64,000 nucleotides of DNA from Streptomyces sp. SAT1 (GCF_001654495.1 NZ_CP015849.1:4749501-4813500); one strand, 5' to 3'. Numbered from the stretch's first letter, positions 8,836 to 17,247 are shown. Program-made: numbers and translations. Notes: a model not told the origin generated them from the letters alone.

Positions 8836-9915
8836 ATGGCCGATACCCCGCTTGACCTCACGCTGGACGCCGCGCGACTCACCGCGCAGCTCGTGGACTT
8901 CCCCTCGGAGAGCGGCACCGAGAAGCCGCTCGCCGACGCGATCGAGGCCGCGCTGCGCGCCCTGCCGCACCTGACGGTGGACCGCATGGGCAACAACGTC
9001 GTCGCCCGCACGCACCTCGGGCACGACCAGCGGGTGATCCTGGCCGGACACATCGACACCGTCCCGATCGCGGACAACGTGCCGTCCCGGCTGGACGAGG
9101 ACGGCGTGCTCTGGGGCTGCGGCACCTGCGACATGAAGGCGGGCGTGGCCGTGCAGCTGCGCATCGCCGCCACCGTCCCGGCCCCCAACCGCGACCTCAC
9201 CTTCGTCTTCTACGACAACGAGGAGGTCGCCGCCGACCTGAACGGCCTCAAGCACGTCGCCGAGGCCCGTCCGGACTGGCTGGCGGGCGACTTCGCGATC
9301 CTCCTGGAGCCGTCCGACGGCCAGGTCGAGGGCGGCTGCCAGGGCACCCTGCGCGTCCTGCTGAAGACCAAGGGCGAGCGGGCGCACTCCGCGCGCGGCT
9401 GGATGGGCGCCAACGCCGTCCACGCCGCCGCGCCCATCCTGCGCAAGCTCGCCGAGTACCAGCCCCGTCACCCGGTCATCGACGGCCTGGAGTACCGCGA
9501 GGGCCTCAACGCGGTCGGCATCTCGGGCGGAGTCGCGGGCAACGTGATCCCCGACGAGTGCGTCGTCACCGTCAACTTCCGCTACGCGCCCGACCGCAGC
9601 GAGGAGGAGGCCGTCGCCCATGTCCGCGAGGTCTTCGCGGACTGCGGCGTCGAGGAGTTCGTGATCGACGACCACAGCGGCGGCGCGCTGCCCGGCCTCG
9701 ACCACCCGGCCGCCGCCGCCTTCATCGAGGCGGTCGGCGGCGTCCCGCTGCCCAAGTACGGCTGGACGGACGTCTCCCGCTTCTCCGCGCTCGGCGTCCC
9801 CGCCGTCAACTACGGCCCCGGCAACCCCCACCTGGCGCACAAGCGGGACGAACGGGTGGAGACCGCGAAGATCCTCACCGGCGAGGAGCGGCTGCGCGCC
9901 TGGCTGACGAGCTGA
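8836..9915 (+). CDS. dapE: succinyl-diaminopimelate desuccinylase DapE
   Basis: A 359-residue M20 metallopeptidase-family enzyme that hydrolyses N-succinyl-LL-diaminopimelate to LL-diaminopimelate. Metal and catalytic landmarks are LAGHIDTVP, GCGTCDMKAGVA (bridging Asp), FYDNEEVA (general base and ligand Glu) and the C-terminal YGPGNPHLAHKRDE. ATG 8836 is preceded by a modest AAGGTCG. It works after DapC (5683) in the same pathway. The region 8743-8835 must hold divergent promoters for this gene and the SLT-like gene. Confidence 0.96.
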   Translation: MADTPLDLTLDAARLTAQLVDFPSESGTEKPLADAIEAALRALPHLTVDRMGNNVVARTHLGHDQRVILAGHIDTVPIADNVPSRLDEDGVLWGCGTCDMKAGVAVQLRIAATVPAPNRDLTFVFYDNEEVAADLNGLKHVAEARPDWLAGDFAILLEPSDGQVEGGCQGTLRVLLKTKGERAHSARGWMGANAVHAAAPILRKLAEYQPRHPVIDGLEYREGLNAVGISGGVAGNVIPDECVVTVNFRYAPDRSEEEAVAHVREVFADCGVEEFVIDDHSGGALPGLDHPAAAAFIEAVGGVPLPKYGWTDVSRFSALGVPAVNYGPGNPHLAHKRDERVETAKILTGEERLRAWLTS

Positions 9916-9989
9916 CCTCGCGGCCACGCTCCGGACCCGCCGAGGGGCCCTAGGGTGGGGTGGAACGACCGCACGTGGAGGGAGCGCAT

Positions 9990-10748
9990 ATGCCTACAGG
10001 CAATCCCGAGGGCAAGAAGGTGCCACCGGAGGAGCAGCGCCTGGGACCGGTGCTCCGGCGCCGGGGCCAGGTCCAGGCCAGCACCACGGACCAGCGGCTG
10101 CTGGACGAGCGCGCACCCACCGACTGGGTGCACACCGACCCGTGGCGGGTGCTGCGCATCCAGTCGGAGTTCATCGAGGGCTTCGGCACCCTGGCCGAAC
10201 TCCCGCCCGCGATCAGCGTCTTCGGCTCGGCCCGCACCCGGGTGGACTCGCCCGAGTACGAGGCCGGGGTGCGGCTGGGGCGCGGTCTGGTCGAGGCGGG
10301 CTTCGCGGTGATCACCGGCGGCGGTCCCGGCGCGATGGAGGCGGCGAACAAGGGCGCCTGCGAGGCCGGGGGCACCTCGGTCGGCCTGGGCATCGAGCTG
10401 CCCTTCGAGCAGGGGCTCAACCCCTACGTCGACATCGGCCTCAACTTCCGCTACTTCTTCGTCCGCAAGATGATGTTCGTGAAGTACGCGCAGGGCTTCG
10501 TGGTCCTGCCCGGCGGCCTCGGCACCCTGGACGAGCTCTTCGAGGCGCTCACCCTCGTCCAGACCCAGAAGGTCACCCGCTTCCCCATCGTCCTGTTCGG
10601 CACCGCCTACTGGGGCGGCCTGGTCGACTGGCTGACCCACACCCTCATCGCCGAGGGCAAGGCCGCCGAGGCGGACCTGACCCTCTTCCACGTCACGGAC
10701 GACGTGGAGGAGGCCGTGGCCCTGATGTCGAAGGAAGCGGGCAAGTAG
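9990..10748 (+). CDS. LOG family (TIGR00730) Rossmann-fold protein
   Basis: A 252-residue protein of the lysine-decarboxylase-like LOG family, whose characterised members are cytokinin riboside 5'-monophosphate phosphoribohydrolases. Nucleotide-binding signatures are VITGGGPGAMEAANKGA and the catalytic PGGLGTLDELFE. ATG 9990 follows GGAGGGAG at 9977-9984, so I prefer it to the upstream GTG 9960. The substrate in Streptomyces is unknown. The mycobacterial neighbour of dapE/folP2 (Rv1205) belongs to the same family. Confidence 0.93.
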   Translation: MPTGNPEGKKVPPEEQRLGPVLRRRGQVQASTTDQRLLDERAPTDWVHTDPWRVLRIQSEFIEGFGTLAELPPAISVFGSARTRVDSPEYEAGVRLGRGLVEAGFAVITGGGPGAMEAANKGACEAGGTSVGLGIELPFEQGLNPYVDIGLNFRYFFVRKMMFVKYAQGFVVLPGGLGTLDELFEALTLVQTQKVTRFPIVLFGTAYWGGLVDWLTHTLIAEGKAAEADLTLFHVTDDVEEAVALMSKEAGK

Positions 10749-10819
10749 CGAGGCGGCGAGGCGGCCGGGCGGCGGCCCGTGCGGCAGGCGGGGCGGCGCG
10801 GGCGCGGGAAGGACCGGCC

Positions 10820-11680
10820 CTACGCCAGTCCCCGCCGCGCCACGGCGGGCTCCCGGTGCCCCGCGACGGCCGCCACCATGTCCACCACCTGCCGGGTCTC
10901 GGCGACCTCGTGCACCCGGTAGACCTGCGCGCCCAGCCACGCCGAGACCGCGGTGGTGGCCAGCGTGCCCACCACCCGCTCCTTGACCGGCCGGTCCAGC
11001 GTCTCCCCGACGAAGTCCTTGTTGGACAGCGACACCAGCACCGGCCACCCGGTGGCGACCATCTCGCCCAGCCGCCGCGTCGCCTCCAGGCTGTGCCGCG
11101 TGTTCTTCCCGAAGTCGTGCCCGGGATCGATCAGCACCGACTCCCGCGGCACCCCGAGCGCCACCGCACGCTCGGCCAGCCCCACGGTCACCTCCAGGAT
11201 GTCGGCCATCACGTCGTCGTACTGCACCCGGTGCGGCCGGGTCCGCGGCTGGGCGCCGCCCGCGTGCGTGCACACCAGGCCCACCCGGTGGCGCGCGGCG
11301 ACCTCCGCGAGCCGCGGGTCCACCCCGCCCCACGCGTCGTTCAGCAGGTCCGCGCCCGCCTCGCACACCGCCTCGCCGACCTCGGCCCGCCAGGTGTCCA
11401 CGCTGATGACCACGTCCGGGAAGCGCCGCCGCACCTCGGCGACGAAGCCGACGGTGCGCCGCGCCTCCTCCTCGGCCGTCACCTCCTCGCCGGGGCCCGC
11501 CTTCACCCCGCCGATGTCGACGATCGCGGCGCCCTCGGCCACGGCCTCCTCCACGCGCGCGAGGGCGGGCTCGTCGCGGAACGTCGCCCCCTGGTCGTAG
11601 AAGGAGTCCGGGGTCCGGTTGACGATCGCCATGATCACCGGCTCGTGCGCGTCGAATTCACGCCTGCCCAGCCTGAGCAT
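10820..11680 (-). CDS. dihydropteroate synthase paralogue, FolP2-like
   Basis: A 286-residue TIM-barrel protein with DHPS motifs: MAIVNRTPDSFYDQG, IVDIGGVKAGPG, ISVDTWRAEV, a C-terminal VYRVHEVAE, and DPGHDFGKN where true FolP proteins usually have DPGIGFGK. The VCTHAGGAQPRTRP insertion and the LOG / DivIVA / Tag neighbours match mycobacterial folP2 (Rv1207), which has been reported not to replace folP. It stands alone, not with folate genes, so it may act on another pterin-like substrate. Classical DHPS activity is uncertain. Confidence 0.85.
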   Translation of the reverse strand: MLRLGRREFDAHEPVIMAIVNRTPDSFYDQGATFRDEPALARVEEAVAEGAAIVDIGGVKAGPGEEVTAEEEARRTVGFVAEVRRRFPDVVISVDTWRAEVGEAVCEAGADLLNDAWGGVDPRLAEVAARHRVGLVCTHAGGAQPRTRPHRVQYDDVMADILEVTVGLAERAVALGVPRESVLIDPGHDFGKNTRHSLEATRRLGEMVATGWPVLVSLSNKDFVGETLDRPVKERVVGTLATTAVSAWLGAQVYRVHEVAETRQVVDMVAAVAGHREPAVARRGLA

Positions 11681-11790
11681 CCCCTGTGACCTCTTCTCCC
11701 ACGTCGCGGTCTTCGGCCGCCTGCGACCTTAACTGTCGGTGCCGCATGGCACGATCGGACCCTGGCACATACGCCAGACTCCAGATGGCA

Positions 11791-11838
11791 CCAGATCCAG
11801 ATCCAGATCCAGATCCAGACCCAGACCCAGACCCAGAC
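11791..11838 (+). repeat. hexanucleotide microsatellite (CCAGAT)4(CCAGAC)4
   Basis: Eight uninterrupted hexamers, four CCAGAT then four CCAGAC, end 25 bases before the start of the DivIVA-like gene and lie in the folP2 / DivIVA intergenic region. Copy-number change would alter promoter or leader spacing in 6-base steps. Confidence 0.97.
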
Positions 11839-11863
11839 TCCGGACTCCGTGGGGACCTCAGCG

Positions 11864-12244
11864 ATGGTTATGTTCTTGTTCCTCGTCGTCGCGCTGGCGG
11901 TCGTGGTCGCCGCGGTGACCCTCGCGGTGGTGGGCGGCGGGGGCACCGGCCCGCTGCCCGAGGCCGTCCCCGACCGGCTGCACGACCCGCTGCCGGAGGA
12001 CCGCCCGGTGGGGCCGGCCGACGTGGAGCAGCTGCGCCTGCCGCTCGCCGTGCGCGGCTACCGGATGGCCGACGTGGACGACGCGCTCGACCGGCTCGGC
12101 GCCGAGATCGCCGAGCGCGACGCCCGGATCGCCGACCTGGAGTCGGCCCTGGAGACCGCCCTGGCGGGGGCCCGCGACACCGGGGTCCGCGACACCGGGG
12201 CGCAGGTGCACCTGACCAAGCCCCGACCGGAGGACGAGCAGTGA
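11864..12244 (+). CDS. DivIVA-domain small membrane protein
   Basis: A 126-residue protein: one N-terminal membrane helix (residues 2-25, VMFLFLVVALAVVV), a Pro-rich linker, then a DivIVA-like segment (LPLAVRGYRMADVDDALDRL) continuing into a short coiled coil (EIAERDARIADLES). ATG 11864 sits about ten bases after GGGG at 11851-11854; GTG 11849 is possible. The counterpart in mycobacteria is Rv1209. It may localise at curved membrane near the division or tip apparatus, by analogy only. Its stop overlaps the GTG of tag (GTGA). Confidence 0.8.
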   Translation: MVMFLFLVVALAVVVAAVTLAVVGGGGTGPLPEAVPDRLHDPLPEDRPVGPADVEQLRLPLAVRGYRMADVDDALDRLGAEIAERDARIADLESALETALAGARDTGVRDTGAQVHLTKPRPEDEQ

Positions 12245-12894
12245 CCGAGGAAGCGGTGGAGAGCCCGGTGGCCGAGAGCCCGGTGCCGGAGAGCCCGGTG
12301 GCCGAGGCGGCGACGGCCGGCGCCGCCGTCGCGGGCCCGGACGGCGCCCGGCGCTGCCCGTGGGCGCTGTCGGCGCCCGAGTACGTGGCGTACCACGACG
12401 AGGAGTGGGGCCGGCCCGTCCACGGCGACGACGCCCTCTTCGAACGCCTCAGCCTGGAGGCGTTCCAGTCCGGTCTGTCGTGGATCACCATCCTGCGCCG
12501 CAGGCCCGGCTTCCGCGCGGCCTTCGCCGGCTTCAGGATCTCCGCGGTGGCGGAGTTCACCGACGCCGACCGCGAGCGCCTGCTCGCCGACGCCGGGATC
12601 ATCCGCAACCGCGCCAAGATCGACGCGACCCTCGCCAACGCGCGCGAGCTGGCCGCGTGGTCCCCGGGCGAGCTGGACGCCCTCATCTGGTCCCACGCCC
12701 CCGCCCGGGGCGACCGTACGGCCCCGGGGACCCTCGCCGACGTCCCGGCCGTCACCCCCGAGTCCACGGCCCTGTCCAAGGCGCTGAAGAAGCGCGGCCT
12801 GCGCTTCGTCGGCCCGACGACGGCGTACGCCCTGATGCAGGCGTGCGGACTGGTCGACGACCACCTCGCGGACTGCGTGGCCCGCCGTCCCTGA
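12241..12894 (+). CDS. tag: DNA-3-methyladenine glycosylase I (Tag)
   Basis: A 217-residue protein of the Tag family, which removes 3-methyladenine from DNA. Family marks are RRCPWALSAPEY, YHDEEWGRPVHGDDALFERL, EAFQSGLSWITILRRR and GLRFVGPTTAYALMQACG, with Zn ligands spread between the N-terminal Cys/His and the final DDHLADC. The first 30 residues are an extra Glu/Ser/Pro stretch with four near-repeats of ESPVAE, unlike compact Tag proteins. GTG 12241 overlaps the stop of the DivIVA-like gene, so the two are co-translated. Confidence 0.95.
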   Translation: MTEEAVESPVAESPVPESPVAEAATAGAAVAGPDGARRCPWALSAPEYVAYHDEEWGRPVHGDDALFERLSLEAFQSGLSWITILRRRPGFRAAFAGFRISAVAEFTDADRERLLADAGIIRNRAKIDATLANARELAAWSPGELDALIWSHAPARGDRTAPGTLADVPAVTPESTALSKALKKRGLRFVGPTTAYALMQACGLVDDHLADCVARRP

Positions 12895-12971
12895 CCCTGC
12901 CGCCCCTGACCCTGCCGCCCCCCGGCTCGCGGCCGTCGGCCGGGGGAGGGGCGGCGGGGCGGCGTGCCCGG

Positions 12972-13775
12972 TCAGCGGCCCAGGTACACCGGCTTCTCCT
13001 TGGCGACGAACGCCCGTACGGCGATGGCGTGGTCCTCGGACTGTCCCGCGCGCGTCTGGAGCTCGTCCTCCTTCTCCAGGGTCTGCGCCAGGGAGTGCGT
13101 CAGGCCGAAGGCCACCGACTCCTTGATCGCCGCGTACGCCAGCGTCGGCCCGGCGGCCAGCTTCCGCGCGGTCTTCTCGGCCTCGGCGCGCAGCTCGGCC
13201 GCCGGGACGACCCGGTGGGCGATGCCCAGTTCGGCGGCCTCCTGGGCGGTGAGGGTGCGCGGGAAGAGCAGCAGGTCGGTGGCGCGGCTCGCGCCCACCG
13301 CGCGCGGCAGCGTCCAGGAGAGGCCGGAGTCCGCGCTGAGCGCGACGCCCGCGAAGGACGTGTTGAAGGACGCCGTGTCGGCCACGATCCGGTGGTCGGC
13401 GGCGAGCGCGAAGCCGAAGCCCGCACCGGCGGCGACGCCGTTCACCGCGGCGACGACGGGCTTGGCGGCCCCGGCCAGCGCCCGCACGATCGGGTTGTAG
13501 TGCTCCCGTACGGTGCTCATCGTCTGCCCCGACCCGCCCTCCCGGTCGGCGTTCAGCAGCCCGATGTGCTCCTTGAGGTCCTGGCCCACGCAGAACGCCC
13601 GGTCCCCGGCCGCGGTCAGCAGCACCGCCCGTACGGCGTCGTCGGCCGCGGCGGACTCGGCGGCCTCCCGGAGGGCGACCTTGGTGGCGATGTCGAGCGC
13701 GTTCATCGCCTCGGGGCGGTTCAGGGTGATCGTCGCGAGTCCGTCGCTCACTGTGTAGAGCACGGTGTCGGCCAT
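12972..13775 (-). CDS. enoyl-CoA hydratase/isomerase family protein
   Basis: A 267-residue crotonase-fold protein. CoA-binding and oxyanion segments are seen in AFCVGQDLKEH and VNGVAAGAGFGFALAADHRI. The position of the catalytic Glu pair is occupied by STSFAG/SADSGLSW-type residues, so it may be a PaaG-like isomerase or hydratase rather than a canonical EchA. ATG 13775 has GGAGGGGAAG in front. Just upstream (13802-13821) is a perfect 20-bp palindrome, a likely TetR-family operator. The substrate is not deducible. Confidence 0.9.
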   Translation of the reverse strand: MADTVLYTVSDGLATITLNRPEAMNALDIATKVALREAAESAAADDAVRAVLLTAAGDRAFCVGQDLKEHIGLLNADREGGSGQTMSTVREHYNPIVRALAGAAKPVVAAVNGVAAGAGFGFALAADHRIVADTASFNTSFAGVALSADSGLSWTLPRAVGASRATDLLLFPRTLTAQEAAELGIAHRVVPAAELRAEAEKTARKLAAGPTLAYAAIKESVAFGLTHSLAQTLEKEDELQTRAGQSEDHAIAVRAFVAKEKPVYLGR

Positions 13776-13801
13776 GGGACTTCCCCTCCGGTGTCGGCTC
13801 C

Positions 13802-13821
13802 GACGTACCGTTCGGTACGTC
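13802..13821. promoter_or_regulatory. 20-bp perfect palindrome, TetR-type operator
   Basis: Arms GACGTACCG and CGGTACGTC flank a central TT, a perfect 20-bp palindrome 26 bases upstream of the enoyl-CoA hydratase start. Sites of the form ACCGTTCGGT are typical of TetR/AcrR repressors of acyl-CoA metabolism genes. The cognate repressor is unknown; the TetR gene at 39374 is far away. Confidence 0.7.
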
Positions 13822-14165
13822 CTGTGTCCGAGGGACAGCATGACGGAGATCACCGGCCGGAGCGGGCGGTGGACGTGTGACCTGCGTCAAAGAAATCCGG
13901 CGGCCGGGCCGCCGGGAGACCCGGGAGAGGGAGCGCAGTATCGCAGCCACATCCCCGAATTGAGTGGTTTTGCTCGCGCGCGTTGCCCAAGCGATGCCGA
14001 CTGATGTTGGTCATCGGGTCCTGAGATGCGGGATAATGGCTGGGAAGCAATGTGTTCGATGCCGGTGCCGTGTGTCCTGCACCGTTCCGGGAGTGGACCG
14101 CGCGCGTGCCCTTCGGTGCGCCGTCGGCTTTGACGATGAGCTGGGTTTCAGGAAGGGGAACGAGC
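13822..14165. other. divergent intergenic region with candidate promoter
   Basis: Between the hydratase operator and the DUF3117 start I see no ORF. A candidate rightward promoter has -10 GATAAT at 14032-14037 and a -35-like TTGGTC at 14007-14012 (19-base spacer). It would give a leader of about 120 bases for the DUF3117 gene. Confidence 0.4.
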
Positions 14166-14333
14166 ATGGCGGCCATGAAGCCGCGGACGGGTGATGGCCC
14201 GCTCGAGGTGACCAAGGAGGGGCGGGGCATCGTCATGCGAGTTCCGCTCGAAGGCGGCGGTCGGCTCGTCGTCGAGCTGACCCCTGACGAGGCCGACGCG
14301 CTCGGCGACGCCCTCAAGAAGGTCGTCGGCTGA
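14166..14333 (+). CDS. DUF3117 small conserved protein
   Basis: A 55-residue actinobacterial protein: MAAMKPRTGDGPLEVTKEG, then GRGIVMRVPLEGGGRLVVEL and a terminal helix LTPDEADALGDALKKVV. ATG 14166 lies behind AGGAAGGGGAACG (14150-14161); ATG 14175 is a possible internal start. It is near-universal in Actinobacteria (Rv1211 in M. tuberculosis) and of unknown function. It is a single-gene unit ended by a perfect palindromic terminator. Confidence 0.93.
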   Translation: MAAMKPRTGDGPLEVTKEGRGIVMRVPLEGGGRLVVELTPDEADALGDALKKVVG

Positions 14334-14361
14334 CGCGCGAGCGGATCACAGCCTTTTCGGT

Positions 14362-14391
14362 GACCCCGGTACCGCATGCGGTACCGGGGTC
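14362..14391. terminator. perfect 30-base palindromic terminator
   Basis: All 30 bases form one palindrome (13-bp stem with a 4-base tip) between the DUF3117 gene and the convergent O-methyltransferase gene, so it can end transcription from both sides. Confidence 0.9.
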
Positions 14392-14442
14392 GCTGTTTCC
14401 CCGCTCGGCTCGGCCGCCCTGCCCTTCCGCCCGGCGGACGGT

Positions 14443-15075
14443 TCAGCGTTTGACCGCGCACAGCAGGCCGTCGCCCACCGGCAGCAGCGACGGCACCAGA
14501 TCGGCGCTCTCGCGCACGGTGCGCAGCAGTTCGCGCAGCCGTACGACCTCGGCGGGCTGCGGCCCCGAGTCCACCGTCCGGCCGTGCGCGAACACGCCTT
14601 CGAAGACGACCAGTCCGCCCGGCCGCAGCAGCCGCAACGATTCGGCGAGATAGTCGGGGAACTCCTGCCGGTCGCCGTCGCAGAAGACCAGGTCGTACCC
14701 CGCGTCCGCGAGCCGCGGCAGGACCTCCAGGGCGCGGCCCGGGATGAAGCGGGCGCGGTTGCTGGCGAAGCCGGCGGCGCGGAACGCCTGCCGGGCGAAC
14801 TGCTGGAGCTCCGGCTCGGGGTCGACCGTGGTCAGCACCCCGTCCGGGCGCATGCCGTACAGGAGGTGGATGCCGGAGACGCCGGTGCCGGTCCCGATCT
14901 CCGCGACCGCCTTCGCGTCCACGGTGGCGGCGAGCAACCGCAGCGCCGCGCCCGCGGCGGGGGTCACCGAGCGCACTCCTGCCTCGCCTGCCCGCTCCCG
15001 GGCCCAGCGCAGAGCGTCGTCCTCGGCGACATAGGCGTCGGCGAACGCCCAGCTCGTCTGCCGGTTGCCGGTAAT
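14443..15075 (-). CDS. SAM-dependent O-methyltransferase
   Basis: About 210 residues of the class I O-methyltransferase family (catechol or caffeoyl-CoA type). Motif I is VAEIGTGTGVSGIHLL, the acidic pocket TVDPEPE and the metal or post-II motif DLVFCDGDR. The conserved N-terminus starts at NRQTSWAFADAY. Upstream in frame there is no ATG, GTG or TTG until TTG 15270, but ACAGGAGAGGG sits just before ATT at 15073-15075, so I place the start at this rare ATT codon. It diverges from the sigma factor gene. The counterpart in mycobacteria is Rv1220c, next to sigE. The substrate is unknown. Confidence 0.85.
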   Translation of the reverse strand: MTGNRQTSWAFADAYVAEDDALRWARERAGEAGVRSVTPAAGAALRLLAATVDAKAVAEIGTGTGVSGIHLLYGMRPDGVLTTVDPEPELQQFARQAFRAAGFASNRARFIPGRALEVLPRLADAGYDLVFCDGDRQEFPDYLAESLRLLRPGGLVVFEGVFAHGRTVDSGPQPAEVVRLRELLRTVRESADLVPSLLPVGDGLLCAVKR

Positions 15076-15314
15076 GACCCTCTCCTGTCCCCTGGATGCC
15101 TGGGCGTGACTGTATCCGTTGGGGCCGGGAACCCGCAGATGGGACCGGTCGTTTGAAGGGGTGGGGAAGCACCGGGGGACGTGACCGGAGTCCGGACGGG
15201 GGGTATGGGATGGAACGGGACGGCGAGCAAGTGCTGACGCGGCCGCATCAGCCGTGGCAGGGCGTGTCAAATTCAAGTAAAACCGCTTATCCGGAGCTAA
15301 CGGGCGAGGTGGTT

Positions 15315-16097
15315 ATGGTAGAGGCTCCACTGGACACCACCAGAGCCGACAGGGGAGGTGCGGCTTCGCCTGTGGATCGGGGAGGAGTGCTCCGGCGCTT
15401 TCTCGGATCGGCGGGCAGGCCGAAATCCGTGAACGACACCGCAGCTGACCGTACCCACGCCGAGGGCACCGCCCCGGCCGCGACCGCGACCTTCTCCAGC
15501 GACGCGGACGGGCAGGCGTGGACTCCGCCCACCTGGGAGGAGATCGTCAGCACCCACAGCGGTCGTGTCTACCGCCTGGCCTACCGCCTCACCGGCAACC
15601 AGCACGACGCCGAGGACCTCACCCAGGAGGTCTTCGTCCGCGTCTTCCGCTCCCTGTCGACGTACACGCCGGGCACCTTCGAGGGCTGGCTGCACCGCAT
15701 CACGACCAACCTCTTCCTGGACATGGTCCGCCGCAAGCAGCGCATCCGCTTCGACGCGCTCGGTGACGACGCGGCCGAGCGGCTGGCCAGCAAGGAGCCC
15801 ACCCCGCAGCAGCTCTTCAACGACGCGCACTTCGACGCCGACGTCCAGCAGGCCCTGGACACGCTGGCGCCCGAGTTCCGCGCCGCGGTCGTCCTGTGCG
15901 ACATCGAGGGACTGTCCTACGAGGAGATCGCCGCGACCCTCGGCGTCAAGCTCGGCACGGTGCGCTCCCGTATCCACCGCGGCCGTTCGCAGCTGCGCAA
16001 GGCCTTGGCGCACCGTTCGCCCGAGGCCCGGCGGGCCGAGCGGCGCCGCTTCGTGCCCCGCGTCGCGGCGCTGGGAGGAGGGGGCGCGACCGCGTGA
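15315..16097 (+). CDS. ECF sigma factor (mycobacterial SigE counterpart)
   Basis: A 260-residue ECF sigma factor with a long N-terminal extension of about 70 residues before region 2. Region 2 spans roughly 80-145 (RLAYRLTGNQHDAEDLTQEVFVRV, core-binding) and region 4 roughly 175-230 (GLSYEEIAATLGVKLGTVRSRIHRGR, -35 recognition). Start ATG 15315 behind GGGCGAGGTGG; GTG 15309 is an alternative. The stop overlaps the GTG of the anti-sigma gene (GTGA). With anti-sigma factor, HtrA and TatB downstream, it matches the M. tuberculosis sigE-rseA-htrA-tatB block and probably directs an envelope-stress regulon. It is not the S. coelicolor gene usually called sigE. Confidence 0.95.
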   Translation: MVEAPLDTTRADRGGAASPVDRGGVLRRFLGSAGRPKSVNDTAADRTHAEGTAPAATATFSSDADGQAWTPPTWEEIVSTHSGRVYRLAYRLTGNQHDAEDLTQEVFVRVFRSLSTYTPGTFEGWLHRITTNLFLDMVRRKQRIRFDALGDDAAERLASKEPTPQQLFNDAHFDADVQQALDTLAPEFRAAVVLCDIEGLSYEEIAATLGVKLGTVRSRIHRGRSQLRKALAHRSPEARRAERRRFVPRVAALGGGGATA

Positions 16098-17104
16098 GTG
16101 GTTCCCGATCCAACCCCGCCGCGAGGGGGCTCGCGGAACAGCATCTGGGAGACCGACTCTCCGCCCTGGTGGACGGAGAGCTCGGTCATGAGACGCGCGA
16201 GCGCGTCCTGGCGCACGTGGCCACCTGCCCGAAGTGCAAGGCGGAGGTCGACGCACAGCGCCGCCTGAAGAACGTCTTCGCGGAGTCGGCCCCGCCGCCG
16301 CCCTCCGAGAGCTTCCTGGCCCGCCTCCAGGGGCTGCCCGGCGGCGACCCCGGCTCCGGCTCACCGCTGGGCGGTGCGGGGTTCCCGGGCGGCTTCCCGG
16401 CGTTCCCCGCGGACTCCGGGCACTCCGGGGACACCGGCATGTTCGGCGCCCGGCGCGGCGAGCAGTTCCCGTTCGGGTACGGCCCGGCCGGACCGTATCC
16501 GGGCGAGCCCGCGCCGGAGCGGTCGGAAGGCTTCCGGATCCATCACGTCAACCGCCCCGACAACGAGCGGTCGGCCTCGCGCGGGCGCCGGTTCGCGTTC
16601 GTCGCCGCCGGTGCGGTGTCGCTGGCCGCGGTCGCCCTCGGCGGTGTCACCACCGGCGCGGCGGGCGACACGGCGGCGGAGACCCGCGGCGGCGCGGGAG
16701 CGGGCAGCAATGTCACCCCGGCGCGCCCGGCGGGCACGGGCATCGCCACGGCGTCCGAGGCGTCCCGGCGCCGGAACACGGCCGGGGCCCTGCCCGTGCA
16801 GCGCTCGACCGGCACGGCACCACTGGCGCCGACCTCGCTGTCCGCGCCGCTGCTGCCCGGCGTGCCCACGCCGGCCGCCGCACCGGCGGCGGACGCGGCG
16901 GCGCGCCCGCTGCCGCCGACACCGGTGGTCGCCGCCGGGGCCGCGCTGATGTCCCCGCTGATACGCCCGCTCGGCACCCGGCCGCTGATCTCCCTGACGT
17001 GGTCGGCGGACCCACAGCTCACGACAGCCGGTCTCCTCACCGCGCCCTCCCCCGGCCCGACGCCCGAACCGCCGTCGGCCGCCACCTCCCATCTGGCGCC
17101 CTGA
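16094..17104 (+). CDS. zinc-binding anti-sigma factor (RseA-like), membrane-spanning
   Basis: A 336-residue protein. The N-terminal ~65 residues are a ZAS anti-sigma domain with the H-x3-C-x2-C signature (H41, C45, C48 in HVATCPKC). A Gly/Pro-rich region follows, a single membrane segment lies at about residues 160-182, and a Pro/Ala/Thr-rich external tail runs to the end. It starts by GTGA overlap with the sigma gene, so stoichiometric synthesis is expected. It should hold the sigma factor inactive; release could be by redox loss of zinc, phosphorylation or proteolysis as described for mycobacterial RseA. Confidence 0.9.
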   Translation: MSGSRSNPAARGLAEQHLGDRLSALVDGELGHETRERVLAHVATCPKCKAEVDAQRRLKNVFAESAPPPPSESFLARLQGLPGGDPGSGSPLGGAGFPGGFPAFPADSGHSGDTGMFGARRGEQFPFGYGPAGPYPGEPAPERSEGFRIHHVNRPDNERSASRGRRFAFVAAGAVSLAAVALGGVTTGAAGDTAAETRGGAGAGSNVTPARPAGTGIATASEASRRRNTAGALPVQRSTGTAPLAPTSLSAPLLPGVPTPAAAPAADAAARPLPPTPVVAAGAALMSPLIRPLGTRPLISLTWSADPQLTTAGLLTAPSPGPTPEPPSAATSHLAP

Positions 17105-17247
17105 CCGGCGCCGGCCGGGCACTGCGCGGTGGCCCGTGAACCTGGTTGAATCCAGGAGGGCGCGCCCCTGACATCCGTCGGGGCGCGCAGTCGACGAAGC
17201 GCGGCCACCACCGACGAGCCGGGCCGCGGGCACCTGCCGGGGAGCAC

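Noticed and set aside
15212..15330. Autoregulatory ECF promoter before the sigma gene
   Set aside because: GGAAC at about 15212 has no matching -10 at the right distance, so I could not support it.
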